Source: Zonotrichia leucophrys gambelii (lineage: Eukaryota > Chordata > Aves > Passeriformes > Passerellidae). From it: a DNA stretch of 64,000 bases. The position numbers and the translations under genes are program-made. Where the stretch lies: NCBI RefSeq assembly GCF_028769735.1, contig NC_088173.1:64335421-64399420 (forward strand), written 5' to 3'. Below, piece after piece: positions 25,380 to 37,342 of the stretch (positions are counted from its first letter, which is position 1; every line of letters starts with the position of its first letter). A model generated the notes under the pieces. It did no database searches, was not told the DNA's origin, and was given only the letters and a program-made list of their open reading frames with translations.

Positions 25380-25790
25380 ACATGTTGGGCAGGAATTCCT
25401 GGCTGGGAGGGTGGGACAGTGCTGGGATGGTGTTCCCAAATTTGCTGTGGCTGCCCCTGGATCCCTGGCAGTGCCCAAGGCCAGGCTGGACACTGGGGTT
25501 GGACACTGGGACAGTGGGAGGTGTCCCTGCCATGGCAGGGTGGCACTGGCTGGGATCTCAGGACCTTTCCAGCCCAACCACTGCAGGGTTCTGGAATTCC
25601 AAACACGCCTGTGCCAGCTCAGGCAGCTCTGGGTGCTGCTCCTCACATCAGCCCAGCTGTGTCTGAGGCTGCTGCAGGTTTGGAATCAGAGGATTGGTCA
25701 GGTTGGAAAAGCCCTCTGAGATCATCGAGCCCAACCAGCCCCAGCAGTGCCCAGGTCACCACTGATCCTGTCCCCAAATGCCACAGGGCT
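25380..25790. mobile_element. Two CR1 3' fragments in opposite orientation
   Basis: 25380-25605 reads forward to the CR1 terminus. 25685-25790 is the reversed form (CAGGTTGGAAAAGCCCTCTG, GATCATCGAGCCCAACC). Confidence 0.75.
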
Positions 25791-25814
25791 GTGAGATCCC
25801 TCAGGGATGGAGAC

Positions 25815-26160
25815 ACACGGCTGGACACAGGGCTGGACACAGAGATGGACACAGAGATGGACACAGGGCTGGACACAGAGATGGACACAGGGATGGACAC
25901 AGGGCTGGACACAGAGATGGACACAGAGATGGACATGGAGATGGACACAGAGATGGGACACAGAGATGGACACAGGGCTGGACACAGAGATGGACACAGA
26001 GATGGACACGGAGATGGACACAGAGATGGACACAGGGATGGACACAGGGCTGGACACAGAGATGGACACAGAGATGGACATGGAGATGGACACAGAGATG
26101 GGACACAGAGATGGACACAGGGCTGGACACAGAGATGGACACAGGGCTGGACACAGAGCC
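25815..26160. repeat. Minisatellite, GGACACAGAGAT 12-bp unit
   Basis: About 28 units of GGACACAGAGAT and GGACACAGGGCT in a higher-order order that repeats at about 130 bp. Confidence 0.93.
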
Positions 26161-26164
26161 TTGA

Positions 26165-27362
26165 CACAGCATGGGACCAGCTGCTGCAGAGGGGCAGCTG
26201 GGATTCACAGGGGGAGGCAGCACATGACAGAGGGTTTTTAGCAGGCCTGGGCACAGAAATGACCTAAGGAGCCTAAATCTATCCTGAGGGTACATCTGGG
26301 CACCTGCATTGGTTTTTCCTTCATATTTCCAAGCCCTTTTCCCAGCTGTCAGCAGTGCAGGCACGGGCCATGGAACAACCCTTAGCTCCTGCAGAGATGA
26401 AGGAAAATAAACCAAACAAATCAAAGAGTCCTCTGGAAACCCATTGGGCTGGGACACAACTGAGTGAAATATTTATGACAGAGTTCCTCCATCAAAAGGG
26501 CAAGAGGGAAACATGAGCTGAAGCATGGGAAGGAGCAGAGGAAGGATCTGTCAGTCTGGTGGAGCCAAATAGAATTTCAGATGCAAACACACTGGTGTTT
26601 GAAAAGAAACTTCTTGGTGTGATTTTGTTTGCTTGGGAGAGCTCTTCTATTTCATCTTTTCTTTTTCTTGTCCTTGGAATTATTGAAGTATTCAGGACAA
26701 CTCTTGCAAGTCAAATATGAGTGCTATGCCTTTCACTTTCTCCCTCAAAGAAACGTTTACACCATTTAAAAACAAGGGGAATTCAAAACTCAGGCCCAAC
26801 TGAAAGCACATCTTATTGTCTGTGAATCTTGGCAAAACACAAAGCTTTCCATCTGAAGCTTAATTCTATTTTTTGTTAGTTATTATTCTGGGGGAAGAGT
26901 GGAAACCCCACTTGTGCCTGTGAGCCCATGGATCTGGGAAAGAATTCCTCCTGCAGAAGCAGAGCATCCTCCCATGACAGTGAGAGCCCTCCCACGCTGG
27001 GATCAGAACCTGAACCTCTCGCCTGTGCCAGGTGTTTGCTGGTTGCCATCCTTTGTTTTACCTCCTTGGCTGACTTTTCTCCTGCTCCTCTCTCAGAGCT
27101 GCTATTCACTTCTCAGCTAAACATTTCATTCAGGAGCAATGGATTCTTTTCTGGGATAAATGGCTGTCACTGTCTCCTCTCAGCAGCAATTAAAGCTCTC
27201 AGCATCCCCGGTGATGTGCAGTTCGTGTCTTGTCACGGGTAACAAGTTCTTCTGGGGAAGGAGCTGACTGTGACTGCACTGCCAGGAGCCAGAGCCGGCT
27301 CCTGCATCCTCCCCTCTGCCTGTGGGGGAGCCTCTCCCAGAGCTTGGGGTGCAGGGACCCCG
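26165..27362. other. AT-rich unique stretch, no gene
   Basis: 26460-27240 is AT-rich, without tandem repeats. No exon recognised. Confidence 0.5.
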
Positions 27363-28222
27363 CTCCTCACTCCCATTCCTGTTCAGTTCCTCACTCCCAT
27401 TCCTGTTCAGCTCCTCATTCCCATTCCCATTCTCATTCCTGTTCAATTTCTCATTCCCATTTTCATTCAGCTCCTTGTTCCCATTCCCATTTCCATTCCC
27501 ATTCAGTTTCTCATTCCCATTCCAATTCAGTCCCTCATTCCCATTCCTGCTCAGTTCCTCGTTCCCATTCCTGTTCAGTTCCTCGTTCCCATTCCTGTTT
27601 CCATTCCTGTTCAGTTCCTCACTCTCATTCCCATTCAGCTTCTCATTCCCATTCCCATTCTCATTCTCTTTCAATTTCTCATTCCCATTCCCATTCAGCT
27701 CTTTGTTCCCATTCCTGTTCAGCTCCTTGTTCCCATTCCCATTCAGTTCCTCATTCCCATTCCTGTTCAGCTTCTTGTTCCCATTTCTGTTCTCATTCCT
27801 GTTCCCATTCCCATTCCCATTCCCATTCCCATTCCCATTCCCGTTCCTGTTCCCATTCCCATCCCCATTCCCATTCCCATTCCCATTCCCATCCCCATTT
27901 CCATTCCCATTCCCATTCCCATTCCCATTCCCATTCCCATCCCCATCCCCATTCCCATCCCCATTTCCGTTCCCATTCCCGTTCTCATTCCCATTCCCTG
28001 TTCCCATTCCTTTTCTCGTTCTTGTTCCCATTCTTGTTCCTGTTCCCATTCCCATTCCCATTCCCATTCCATTCCTGTTCCCGTTCCCATTCCCATTCCC
28101 GTTCCCATCCCCATTCCCGTTCCCATTCGCATTCCCATTCCCATTCCTGTTCCCCGTTCCCATTCCCGTTCCCATTCCCATTCCCATTCCCGTTCCCATT
28201 CCTGTTCCCATTCCCGTCAGTT
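27363..28222. repeat. (CCATTC)n tract, about 860 bp
   Basis: Hexanucleotide CCCATT/CCATTC with CTGTT and CAGTTCCTC variants at the left and nearly pure units at the right. Open in several frames on both strands only because the unit contains no stop. Confidence 0.95.
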
Positions 28223-28314
28223 CTCCATTCCTGTTGGGCAGTTGGGACATTTGGGAGGGTGGCATTGTCACCATGGCAGCCCCTGACCCCCAGTGAGGCT
28301 GTGAGGAGCTGATC

Positions 28315-28522
28315 TCCACCCCTGCACAGTGAAGGAGTTCACTGACATGACTTTGGGAGCGATTTGAGGTATAAAAGGCAGAATATCCATTTTGATGAGC
28401 ACATGGTGACTGAATCCTTTCCTCTTGGTGCTGTATTATTTTCTTTATTCAGTCTTCTGTTGTAATTTTGATAGGGTTTTAATAAACCTCCTAAATGTTT
28501 TGAAGGTGAGTGTCATTTCTCA
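28315..28522 (+). mobile_element. LTR 3' part (TATA and poly(A) signals)
   Basis: GGTATAAAAGGCAGAATATC near 28369 and TTTTAATAAACCTCC about 110 bp later, ending near TTTCTCACA. This is the arrangement of a retroviral promoter and poly(A) site. The 5' part appears replaced by the CCATTC array. Confidence 0.45.
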
Positions 28523-28631
28523 CAGGTGGAGCTGATGGAAGTTCACCCATACCACAAGGGCTCATCCCCATTCCCTGGGCACCTCCCCAGGGAGGCCACA
28601 CACCCCAGGGTGGTGTCACCCTTCTCCTTTC

Positions 28632-28960
28632 CCAATCTGCCCCATAAGTTTCTCTCTGTGCCCTCCAGAGGTTCCTCATCAGACACAGCTGCACTGTACA
28701 TTCCTGGGACTGGTGCTTTTCCACTGATCTGATTTTTAAAGGCCAGGTTTTCCTAAATCCATCCCATGGTCCAGCTGCATCCCCTTGTCACAGACAGGTT
28801 CCCCTTCCCCTCCTCCCTCTGTCCTCTGTCCCTTCTTCTGCCCCGTGGCACCCCAGGCAGGTGGGAAATAAAAGGAAATCCAGGCATATTCCCCACTTTT
28901 CTTCCTCAGTTTGATCCTGCCTGAGCTGCCATTTTCAAACATCCTGCATCACCAGGGGGA
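28632..28960. repeat. Duplicated unit, copy A
   Basis: About 330 bp nearly identical to 30136-30473, from the CAATCTGCCCCA-AAGTTTCTC block to CATCCTGCATCACCAG. Probably a dispersed element or a local duplication; no gene recognised. Confidence 0.8.
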
Positions 28961-29039
28961 GCATCCTGCACCACATCCCAGCCCTCCAGCCCTGGAGGAG
29001 CAAACCCAGCACATTCCCTCCCTACACCAGCCACGAGCT

Positions 29040-29270
29040 TCACAAATCACAGATCACAGATCACAAACCACACAGATCCCAGATCACAGATCACAAATCA
29101 TAAATCACAAATTCCAAATCACAAATCACAGATTACAAATCCCAAATCCCAGATTACAAATCACAAATCACAAATCCTGAATCACAAATCACAGATTACA
29201 AATTCCAAATCCCAAATCCCAAATCACCAATCCCAAATCACAAATCACAAACCACAAATTACAAATCCTC
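29040..29270. repeat. ATCACAAATC minisatellite
   Basis: Heptamer-based ATCACAA/ATCCCAA repeats. Confidence 0.9.
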
Positions 29271-29934
29271 CTTCCCCCCTTCCTTGCTGTGTCTGCGCTC
29301 AGCCAGCCCAGACAGAGCAGTGCCCTGACCAGGGACACCCTTTCAGTGCCCTTGGGCTGTCTGGAGACTGGGCTGGCATCAGCAAGGGGCCAGAGGAGGA
29401 GGAGGAGGAGGAGGAAGGCTCAGGAAGGGAGGGAGAAGGAGAAGGAGAGAGAAGAGAGAGAAGAGAGCAAAGCTTTGTGCTCTAGAGTGGGCAACAGCTG
29501 CTGCTGGAAAAAGGGATGGAAAGCAGCCAGCAGGAAGGACGGACTGAGCTCTCTGGCCTTCCTCCCCACGTGGAGGGAGGAAGGAGCCATTGGCTGAGGG
29601 TCAGGAAAAGAAAATTAAAGTCCAGGTGGTGAGGGCAGCCTGCAGCAGCCTGGCAAAGGTGACACCTGGTCTTGCTGAGCTTCCTGAGGAAAACAAACAT
29701 CTCTGCCCTCCTGAAATGCTGTTTGTCTGGGGGTGCCCTCCCGAAATGCTGTTTGGGGTGCTGGGGGTGAGGTTGGGATCCACACACAGCCTGGAGCTGA
29801 GGGGATACAGGGCTGGATGCACTCGGGGTTTGGGGCTCAGGGCTCTCTTTACCACCCTGGGGTCGGGCTCTGCTCCAGGGAACAGGGACAGCAGCAGAGG
29901 GAACGGCCTCAGGGGAGGGTCTGGGTGGGCATTG

Positions 29935-30115
29935 GGAGGAATTTCCCCATGGAAAGGGGGATGAGGAATTGGAAGTGCCCAGGGAGGTTTGGAGTGCCCA
30001 TCCCTGAGGGATTTCCCAGCCCTGTGGATGTGGCACTTGGGGACGGGGCAGTGCTGGGGAAACGCTGGATTTGATGTTTGGCTCAGAGGGATTTTCCAAC
30101 CAAACCAATTCCATG
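29935..30115 (+). mobile_element. CR1 3' fragment
   Basis: GGAGTGCCCATCCCTGAGGG then GATGTGGCACTTGGGGAC and GGGATTTTCCAACC match CR1 order. It abuts duplicated unit B. Confidence 0.62.
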
Positions 30116-30135
30116 TTTCTCTTTACTCTTCTTCT

Positions 30136-30473
30136 TCCACAATCTGCCCCACAAGTTTCTCTCTGCATCTCTCTCTGTGTCCCCCAGAGGTTCCTCACCA
30201 GACACAGCTGCACTGTACATTCCTGGGACTGGTGCTTTTCTGTGGATCTCATTTTTAAAGGCCAGGTTTTCCTAAATCCATCCCATGGTCCAGCTGCATC
30301 CCCTTGTCACAGACAGGTTCCCCTTCCCCTCCTCCCTCTGTTCTCTGTCCCTTCTTCTGCCCCGTGGCACCCCAGGCAGGTGGGAAATAAAAGGAAATCC
30401 AGGCAAATTCCCCATTTTTCCTCCTCAGTTTGATCCTGCCTGAGCTGCCATTTTCAAGCATCCTGCATCACCA
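30136..30473. repeat. Duplicated unit, copy B
   Basis: Second copy of the unit at 28632-28960, same orientation, about 1.5 kb away. The left end has a small internal expansion (CTCTCTGCATCTCTCTCTG). Outside the unit the flanks differ. Confidence 0.8.
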
Positions 30474-30863
30474 GAAGAAAATCAATTTTCCAGGGGTGAG
30501 ACCTGGATTTCTCTGCTGTGTCCACTCTTTGTTCCACCGTGTCAGGAGAAGCCAAGGAGATTTCAGGGCTCTTTGTGGCTCCTTTCCAGCCTTATTCTGC
30601 CAGGGTGACTTCACTTCTCACTGCAGCCCGAGGAGCCGAGCTGTCACCAATTAACACCCTCTTCTCACACCTCCCTGGCTGCGGGGAAAGCAGGAACAGA
30701 CACCTGGGTGGGTTTGTTTCTCCTGCTCCAACAGAGAAACTCTCCCGGCTCAGCCCCACCAGGCTGAGCAAATGGATCTGTTCTCCACAAAGGCAGCAGA
30801 AAAACCGGAATGCAATCAGTGAGGAGACCCAGAGCAGGGACCAGATTCAGTTCCACACCACAC

Positions 30864-31250
30864 TGTTGCAGACATCTTTTTATGGAAAATAATTTCCTTA
30901 GGATTTTTTCCTCCTGAGAATCCGAGAGGCCTCGGGAACAAAATGTAAACAATTATTATCTGCTGCTGTGGAATGCAACAGGTGCATCTGTGATTGGTCT
31001 CATGTGCTTGTTTCTAATTAATGGCCAATCATAGTCAGCTGGCTCAGAGAGAGTCTGAGACAGAGCCTTTGCTATCATTCTTTCCTTTTTATTCTATTCT
31101 CAGCTAGCCTTCTGATGAAATTCTTTCTCCTACTCTTTTAGTATAGTTTTAATGTAATATATATCATAAAATAATAAATCAGCCTTCTGAAACATGGAGT
31201 CAGATCCTCATCTCTTCCCTCATCCAAGAATCCCTGTGAACACTGTCATG
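30864..31250 (+). mobile_element. Solo LTR of the 385-bp family, copy 3
   Basis: Starts TGTTGCAGACATC and ends CACTGTCATG; flanked by CCACAC at 30858-30863 and 31251-31256. AATAATAAATCAGCC is present near the 3' end. Confidence 0.88.
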
Positions 31251-31649
31251 CCACACCAGATTCTGTCTCATAAAAAACAACAACAGGGTGGCATTTATGG
31301 GGTGCTGTGGGTGTTCTGAGGGTCTCCATCCATCCAGGAAAACATTCCCAGCAGGAGAGGAGCCAGCAGCAGGCAGGGAGGGGCCTGGGGTGCAGAGGGA
31401 GCTGCTGGGTGCCCCAGGTGGGATGGGAGCACAGGAACACTCCCGTGCAGAGAGAAAAGAGCAGCCTGGGAGAGGAGGGGATGGGGATGGGGAATCCATG
31501 GCTTTGAGGAGGAGCAAACAGCTGTGACAGGTGTGGCCTGGACTGGGGTGAACCTCTGGGGGTGAATGGGACCTGGAGAGCTCCCACAGCTTTAACCCCC
31601 CAGCAATGGGGGCAATGCCCACCAGACACAGCTGCGCCTCTCTGGATCA

Positions 31650-31940
31650 GGAAACCATGGAACATCCTGAGCTGGAAGGGACACACTGGACCACCAGCCC
31701 AGCTGCTGCCCAGGCCACCCCAAGAACCCACCCTGAGCCCCAAGCATGGCTCAGTGGGACCCAGGGGCTCTGGATGCAGCAGGGAAATCTCCTTTGCCTT
31801 CTGACCAAAGCTGGGGTTTGTAAAGCATTCTCTTCTGGCTGGGATGGCCTCCAGAATCCTCCAGAACCCTGGGAAAGGGACCCTGGTGCTGAGCTCTGCC
31901 TGAGTTCCGCCCTGAGCACCTTCTGCAGGGCCCTGAGCCT
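31650..31940 (-). mobile_element. CR1 3' fragment (diverged subfamily)
   Basis: CATGGAACATCCTGAGCTGG and AAGGGACACACTGGACCACC resemble the reversed terminus of the CR1 subfamilies with the GGAGTTGGAC-type end. Confidence 0.6.
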
Positions 31941-32160
31941 GCCCAGGTGGGCACAGGGATCACACACAGCACCTGAGCCTGCCCAGGTGGGCACAGGGAT
32001 CACACACAGAGCACCTGAGCCTGCCCAGGGGGGCACAGGGATCACACACAGCACCTGAGCCTGCCCAGGGGGGCACAGGGATCACACACAGCACCTGAGC
32101 CTGCCCAGGGGGGCACAGGCATCACACACAGAGCACCTGAGCCTGCCCAGGTTGGCACAC
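31925..32160. repeat. Minisatellite, CCTGAGCCTGCCCAGG unit
   Basis: Six units of 44-46 bp with GGGCACAGGGATCACACACA. Confidence 0.92.
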
Positions 32161-33449
32161 CTGGCTCGGTGCTCACACCCAGCACCAGTTAATCCCAGCA
32201 GGGCCCAGGTGAGCATACCTGGCTAAGGGATCAATCCCAGCACCAGGAAATCAATTCCAGCAGGGCTCACAGGTCCATTTCTGCACCTGCCATGGCAGCA
32301 GGGATGGGCATCCTGGGCCAGGGAAGGGTGAGCAAAGCTCTGTGATTAAGTGATTGAACTGAAGGAAAACCTTCCTCTGGACCCATCCCAAAGCTGTACT
32401 TTTCCATTTGTCACTGGCACATCATTGGAACAAAATAAACACATTTTGTTTACGTGGGTACCACTTCCCATTTAAAATAAATACTTTTGTGTTTTAAGCT
32501 GAAGTGAAACAAGGGAAATATTGTTTCAAACAGAGACATCAAATGGTTTTTCTTGGGGGGAAAAGGTAAATTGAAGCTTTTCTCCTTCAAAATTGTCTGG
32601 CTTGGTTATTTCAACCCAAACAAGGGACTGAGATTGATATAGAACCACAGCATGTTGCAGGTGACCTGAAAGTGGATCTGCCAGTGTAAAAAGTTCCAAG
32701 TGAAAATGTTTTCCTGGCTCCACAACAATTGATTCCTGAGCAGAATTAGGATTTACAGCCTGGGCCACACAGGTTAATCCACTCCCCCCAAACCCAGTGA
32801 AATCCTTTTGGAACACGATGGGGAAGAGGAGAAGGGGGGCAGGGAAATCTGCAGGGGAAATAAAGGAGCAGATACAGAAGGCTCTGGTATCCACTTAACT
32901 TGAAAATGAGAAAGAAAGCAGGTTGAGAACAGGACAATTAGAGCCTGAACATCACAGACCTTTCCAAAACGGAGAGACAGCAAGGGGAATTAATGGACAG
33001 AAATGCAACCCAGTAATTAATTGATAAATGGCATTAGAGAGTTTTCTAAAGAAGAGAGGCCAACGTGACTTATCTTCCCCGAGGCAGGAGACAATTTCTC
33101 CCTCCTTTCACCTTGCAGATAAGGACAGAGAAGGGGGAAGATTCCCCTTGGAGGCTCAGGAGGAGTCTGGAAGGTGAGGACAAAGCAGAAGCAAAGGCCC
33201 CAGCTGCCGCACGGGGCAGCGAGGAGGAGCAGCTGGGGAGGAACAGCCTGGAACCAGCCATGGGGTGATTCCCCCTGCAGGATGGGGCACAGGGGGAAAC
33301 AGGAGTGAAGCATTGCTGGGGCAGAGGCAAGGGATCACAGCCTGCAGGAGAGGCACCAGGGCTGGGCTCAGCTCCCTGGGCACTGGGGCAGGTCTGCAGG
33401 GAGAGCACACCCTGTCCTGTGAGGAGCTGCCCTGAACTGCCCTGGAACT
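32161..33449. other. Unique stretch, no gene recognised
   Basis: 32340-33060 is AT-rich and free of tandem repeats. The minus-strand frame at 32526-32894 looks protein-like in composition but I recognise no family and no splice arrangement. Confidence 0.45.
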
Positions 33450-34185
33450 GCAATGGGCAATGGATCCCCTGCACAGGGCAATGGATCCCCTGGACAATGG
33501 ATCCCCTGGACAATGGATGCTCCTGGACAGGACAATGGATCCCCTGGGTAATGGATCCCCTGCACAGGACAATGGATCCCCTGGGCCATGGATCCCCTGG
33601 ACAATGGATGCTCCTGGACAGGACAATGGATCCCCTGGGCAATGGATCCGTTGGGGAATGGATTCCCTGGAAAATTTATTCCCTGGGCAATGGATCCCCC
33701 TGGAAAACTGATCCCCCAGACAATGGATTCCCTGTCCTGGGCAAGGGATCCCCCAGGCAATGGATCCCCTGAAAATGGATCCCTTGGGCAATGGATCCCT
33801 TGGGCAATGGATCCCCTGCACAGGGCAATTGATCCCCTGGACAATGGATCCTCTGGACAATGGATCCCCTGGACAGGACAATTAATCCCCTGGGCAATTG
33901 ATCCCCTGGACAATGGATCTCCCTGGACAGGACAATGGATCCCCTGACAATGGATCCCATGCACAGGCAAATGGATCCCCTGGACAATGGATCCCCTGGG
34001 CCCTGGATCCCCTGCACAGAACAATGGATTCCCTTGGAAAATTTATTCCCCTTGACAATGGATCCCCCTGGACATGGATCCCCTGGAAAATGGATCCTCT
34101 GGACAATGAATCCCTTGCTTTGGACAATGGATCCGCTGCACAGGACAATGGATCCCCCGGACAATGGGTGCCCTGCACAGGGCAG
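33450..34185. repeat. Minisatellite, AATGGATCCCCTGGAC 15-bp unit
   Basis: About 740 bp of AATGGATCCCCTG(G/C)(A/G) units with interspersed ACAGGAC. Each unit contains a BamHI-type GGATCC. Confidence 0.93.
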
Positions 34186-34539
34186 AGGCCAGCTCTGGGC
34201 TCTCCAGCTGCCCCTGCATCCCCTGTGCCCAGCCCAGGTGACAGAGCTGCTGTCACCTCCTGAGCTGTCCCAGCAGTGCCTCCGGTTCCAGAGGTGCCCA
34301 GCAGTGCAGAAGTTATTTCTTCAAGGTTGAATAAGCACAATAACAGAGGCACTGCCCTGCTGCCCTGCCAGACCCTCTCTGTTCCCAGCCACATGGATCC
34401 CTGGGGCAGGAGCCCCTGGATGGGAGCACAGGAATTCCAGAGCCAGAGTGTCACTGCTCCTGTCACAGCCAGGCACAGCCAGGGCTCCGCTCAGTCACCT
34501 GGACCAGGTGTCTTGTGTCATCCTAGAGGTGAGCAGGAC

Positions 34540-34870
34540 TCCTCCAGCTGCCAGGGCCTGGAGGGGCTCCAGGAGAGCTGGAGAGGGACTGGGGACAAGG
34601 GTCTGAGGGACAAGAGCCAGGGAATGGCTCCCACTGGGAAAGGGGAGATTGGGCTGGGATCTTGGCAAGGAATTGCTGGCTGGGAGGGTGGGCAGGGGCT
34701 GGGCTGGAATTCCCAGATTTGCTGTGGCTGCCCCTGGATCCCTGGCAGTGCCCAAGGCCAGGTTGGACATTGGGGCTTGGATCCACCTGGGACAGTGGGA
34801 GGTGTCCCTGCCATGGCAGGGTGGCACTGGGTGGGATTTAGGGTCCCTTCTCATCCATTCCATCATCCAT
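34540..34870 (+). mobile_element. CR1 3' fragment ending in (CCAT)n
   Basis: Long CR1 3' end from CTCCAGGAGAGCTGGAGAGG to GGTGGGATTTAGGGTCCCTT. Its terminal ATTCCATC repeat runs straight into the (CCAT)n array, a likely seed for it. Confidence 0.78.
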
Positions 34871-35018
34871 CCATTCCATCATCCATCCATCCATCCATCC
34901 ATCCATCCATCCATCCATCCATCCATCCATCCATCCATCCATCTCTCATCCATCCATCCATCCATCCATCCATCCATCCATCCATCCATCCATCCATCCA
35001 TCCATCCATCCATCCATC
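34856..35018. repeat. (CCAT)n microsatellite
   Basis: About 160 bp, interrupted once by CTCTCAT; directly follows a CR1 terminus. Confidence 0.95.
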
Positions 35019-36952
35019 CCTCCCCACTCCAGGGCCCGTTCCCAACCCAGGCAGGGACATTTCCCATCCCAGACAGCTCCATGGTGCTCGAGGCTCAGGG
35101 CAGGAGTTTCTGCAGCCACCGTGGGGCTATCCCTGAGCCCTGGGTCTGTTCCTCCTGCCAGGCCTGTCCCAGGTCTGTTTGTTTTTACCCTCCCTGCCAG
35201 GGCTGTCCCAGCTCCGTGACTCTTTGTTTGTTTTTCCCTCCCTTCCAGGCTGGGCTGGCTCTGAGCAGAGCCCCGGGACAATCAGCGCTGCCTTTGGAGC
35301 CTTTCTGCTCCTTCTTCAAATTGATTTTCTTTTGCTCCCGCTCAGAAAGGGAAGGGAAGAAAAGCACACAACAAAACAAAACCCCAAAGAGCTCCAGCCA
35401 AGGGAACATCAAAGGAGCTGAGCTGTTTTTGCGCTGCTGTGAAAAGGCAAACATGCACAGACAAACTGCAGCAGTGATGATAATGGAGGGCTGGGAACAG
35501 AGCCCTGCAGAGGGCCTGGCTCAGGCCTGGGGTGTTTGCAACACAAAAGCTCCACATGTGCTGCACCCTCCCGGGAAAGGCTCTGCTGAGGAGCCTGGGG
35601 AGCCCTGCCAGGAGTGGTTTGGAGCCAAAGAATGCCCAAGCTTTGTCTCACAGCCACAGCTCTCCTTCCTGCAAAGGGCAGCCAGGGGCACAAACCCAGC
35701 AGGACGGAGCAGAAAACAGCAGAAAAAAACACCTGGAGTTGTGTGATGGGCAGAAACTGAGACTGCTCACCCATGGCTGCTCTGGGCTTACCAGGCCAAG
35801 CCAGCAGAGTGGCTTTGGTCACCTCAGGCCAGTGGAGAGCAGGTCCCTGCTGTCACACGTCCCCGGGTGACACCTGGACCCTGTCCTGTGAGTGTGAGCT
35901 GCTGGATTCACTCAGCCCTGACCATCCCAGGGACTCCCCAGCTGTCCCTGTGACGTGTGCAGGCTGCCTGGAGTTGAGCCACTCAGCCCTGACCATCCCA
36001 GGGGACCTTCCCCAGCACAGGCCCTGAGGGAGCCCCAGCCCTGGAGAGCCTCATTGGCACTGCCACAGGTCCTGTCCTGCAGTGCCATCTCTGCACTGTC
36101 ACCTCTGCCCTGGAGACCCTCAGTGACACTGCCACCTCTGCCCTGTCCTGCACTCTCCCCTGTGCCCTGCTGTGAGTGGGATTGTTCTCCTGCTCTCCGT
36201 GCACACAGAGGAGCTGATGCACAGCACTCAATCCCTGTAATCCCATGTTTGTGCTCTGTAATCCCATTTCTGACAGGCCCATTGGTGGCTCTGAGGAGGG
36301 AGGTGCCAGCCCTGGATGCCAGGCATGGCTGGACAGAGCCATCCCCTCCTGCCAAAGCCACACAGCAGAGAGAGCAGGGCTGCAGGATGATGAATGGCCC
36401 GAGTTCCTGCTGCAGGAGCCTCTTCATTAACTGCTCCACTGCCTTTTCCCTCTCCTCTTTGATTTTCCCTTTGGCTCTGAGCATGTCTGGCTGCCTGCAG
36501 CTCCGTGTGCCCAGGATGTGCTGTGCTGCCTGCCTGGGGCTGCTGCTCCTGCTCCAGGTGTCCATCCCCCTCATCTCCTCCAGCCCAGGATGCTGCAGGA
36601 AGGGAGAAAATAAAAGGGAAGAGAAAGTTAAAAAGAAAAATAAAAGGATGAGAAAATAAAAGGGACTGTTCAAAAATAATTGGGCAGCACGCTCAGGCAC
36701 AGGGCGGGGTTATAGGGGTGTCCTGTGCAGGGCTGGATGATCCTGGTGTACCCAGCTCAGGATATTCTGTGTTTTACAGCTCACATCAGCACTGTCACCT
36801 TGTCCTGCACCCCAGGGGACAGAGCCTGGGCCAGGCCAGGACACCACAGCAGACTGGCCAGACTGGGGCACCTCTTGCTGGGCTCCAGGGAGCCAAGGAG
36901 GGAACTTCTTGTCCCCAGGTGGCTTCCCCAGAGTGCCCAGGAAGGGCTCCTG
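35019..36952. other. No gene seen
   Basis: Unique GC-rich sequence. A frame near 36483-36659 resembles a signal peptide with a lysine-rich end, but it ends in AAATAAAAGG simple sequence and has no partner exon. Confidence 0.5.
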
Positions 36953-37342
36953 TCACTGTCACATTTCCTGAAAAATCCCTTTGCAGGATTTCTTCTCCTG
37001 GGAAGCTGAGAAGCCTCAGAGAAAAATGCAAACAACAATTATCTGATTGCTGCTCCTGTGTTTGCTGCTTTGGGATGTGGGTTGGACATTGTTTACCAAC
37101 TGGTCATTGTTTCATTGGTTCCATGTGAATTGTTTTAACTTAATGACCAATCAGTGCCAGCTGTGCTGAGGTTTTGGCGAGAGTCACGAGTTCTTCATTA
37201 GCATCTTGTTAAGCCTTCTGTCTGTGTCCTTTCTCTATTCTTTAGTATTGTTTTAGTATAGAATTATATTATATTATATTATATTATATTATATTAGCCT
37301 TCTAAGAACATAGAGTCAGATTCACCTTTCCTCCCCATGACA
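36953..37342 (+). mobile_element. Second LTR family, short-array copy
   Basis: Begins TGTCACTGTCACATTTCC and ends near CCCATGACA. It contains GGGAAGCTGAGAAGCCTCAG and a short (TATAT)n-type array of about 7 units at 37263-37298. No exact target duplication was found, so the ends are approximate. Confidence 0.68.

Noticed and set aside
25134..26267. Plus-strand frame of 377 codons
   Set aside because: Consists of a CR1 fragment joined to the GGACACAGAGAT array.
27180..28319. Open frames of more than 320 codons on both strands
   Set aside because: They are translations of the (CCATTC)n array (Gly-Asn, Pro-Ile, His-Ser and Pro-Phe repeats) and do not indicate a protein.
28940..28960. Second CTCF-like match (CACCAGGGGGAGC)
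   Set aside because: Three mismatches including a strongly conserved C; lost in the duplicate copy at 30473.
32526..32894. Minus-strand frame of 122 codons with protein-like composition
   Set aside because: I recognise no family, see no flanking splice sites that would join it to another exon, and it is single.
33450..34185. CRISPR-like array
   Set aside because: Units and interspersed sequences are the same degenerate repeat, there are no unique spacers, and the context is vertebrate.
36483..36659. Signal-peptide-like frame starting MSGCLQLRVP
   Set aside because: It ends in AAATAAAAGG-type simple sequence and has no partner exon or conserved domain.
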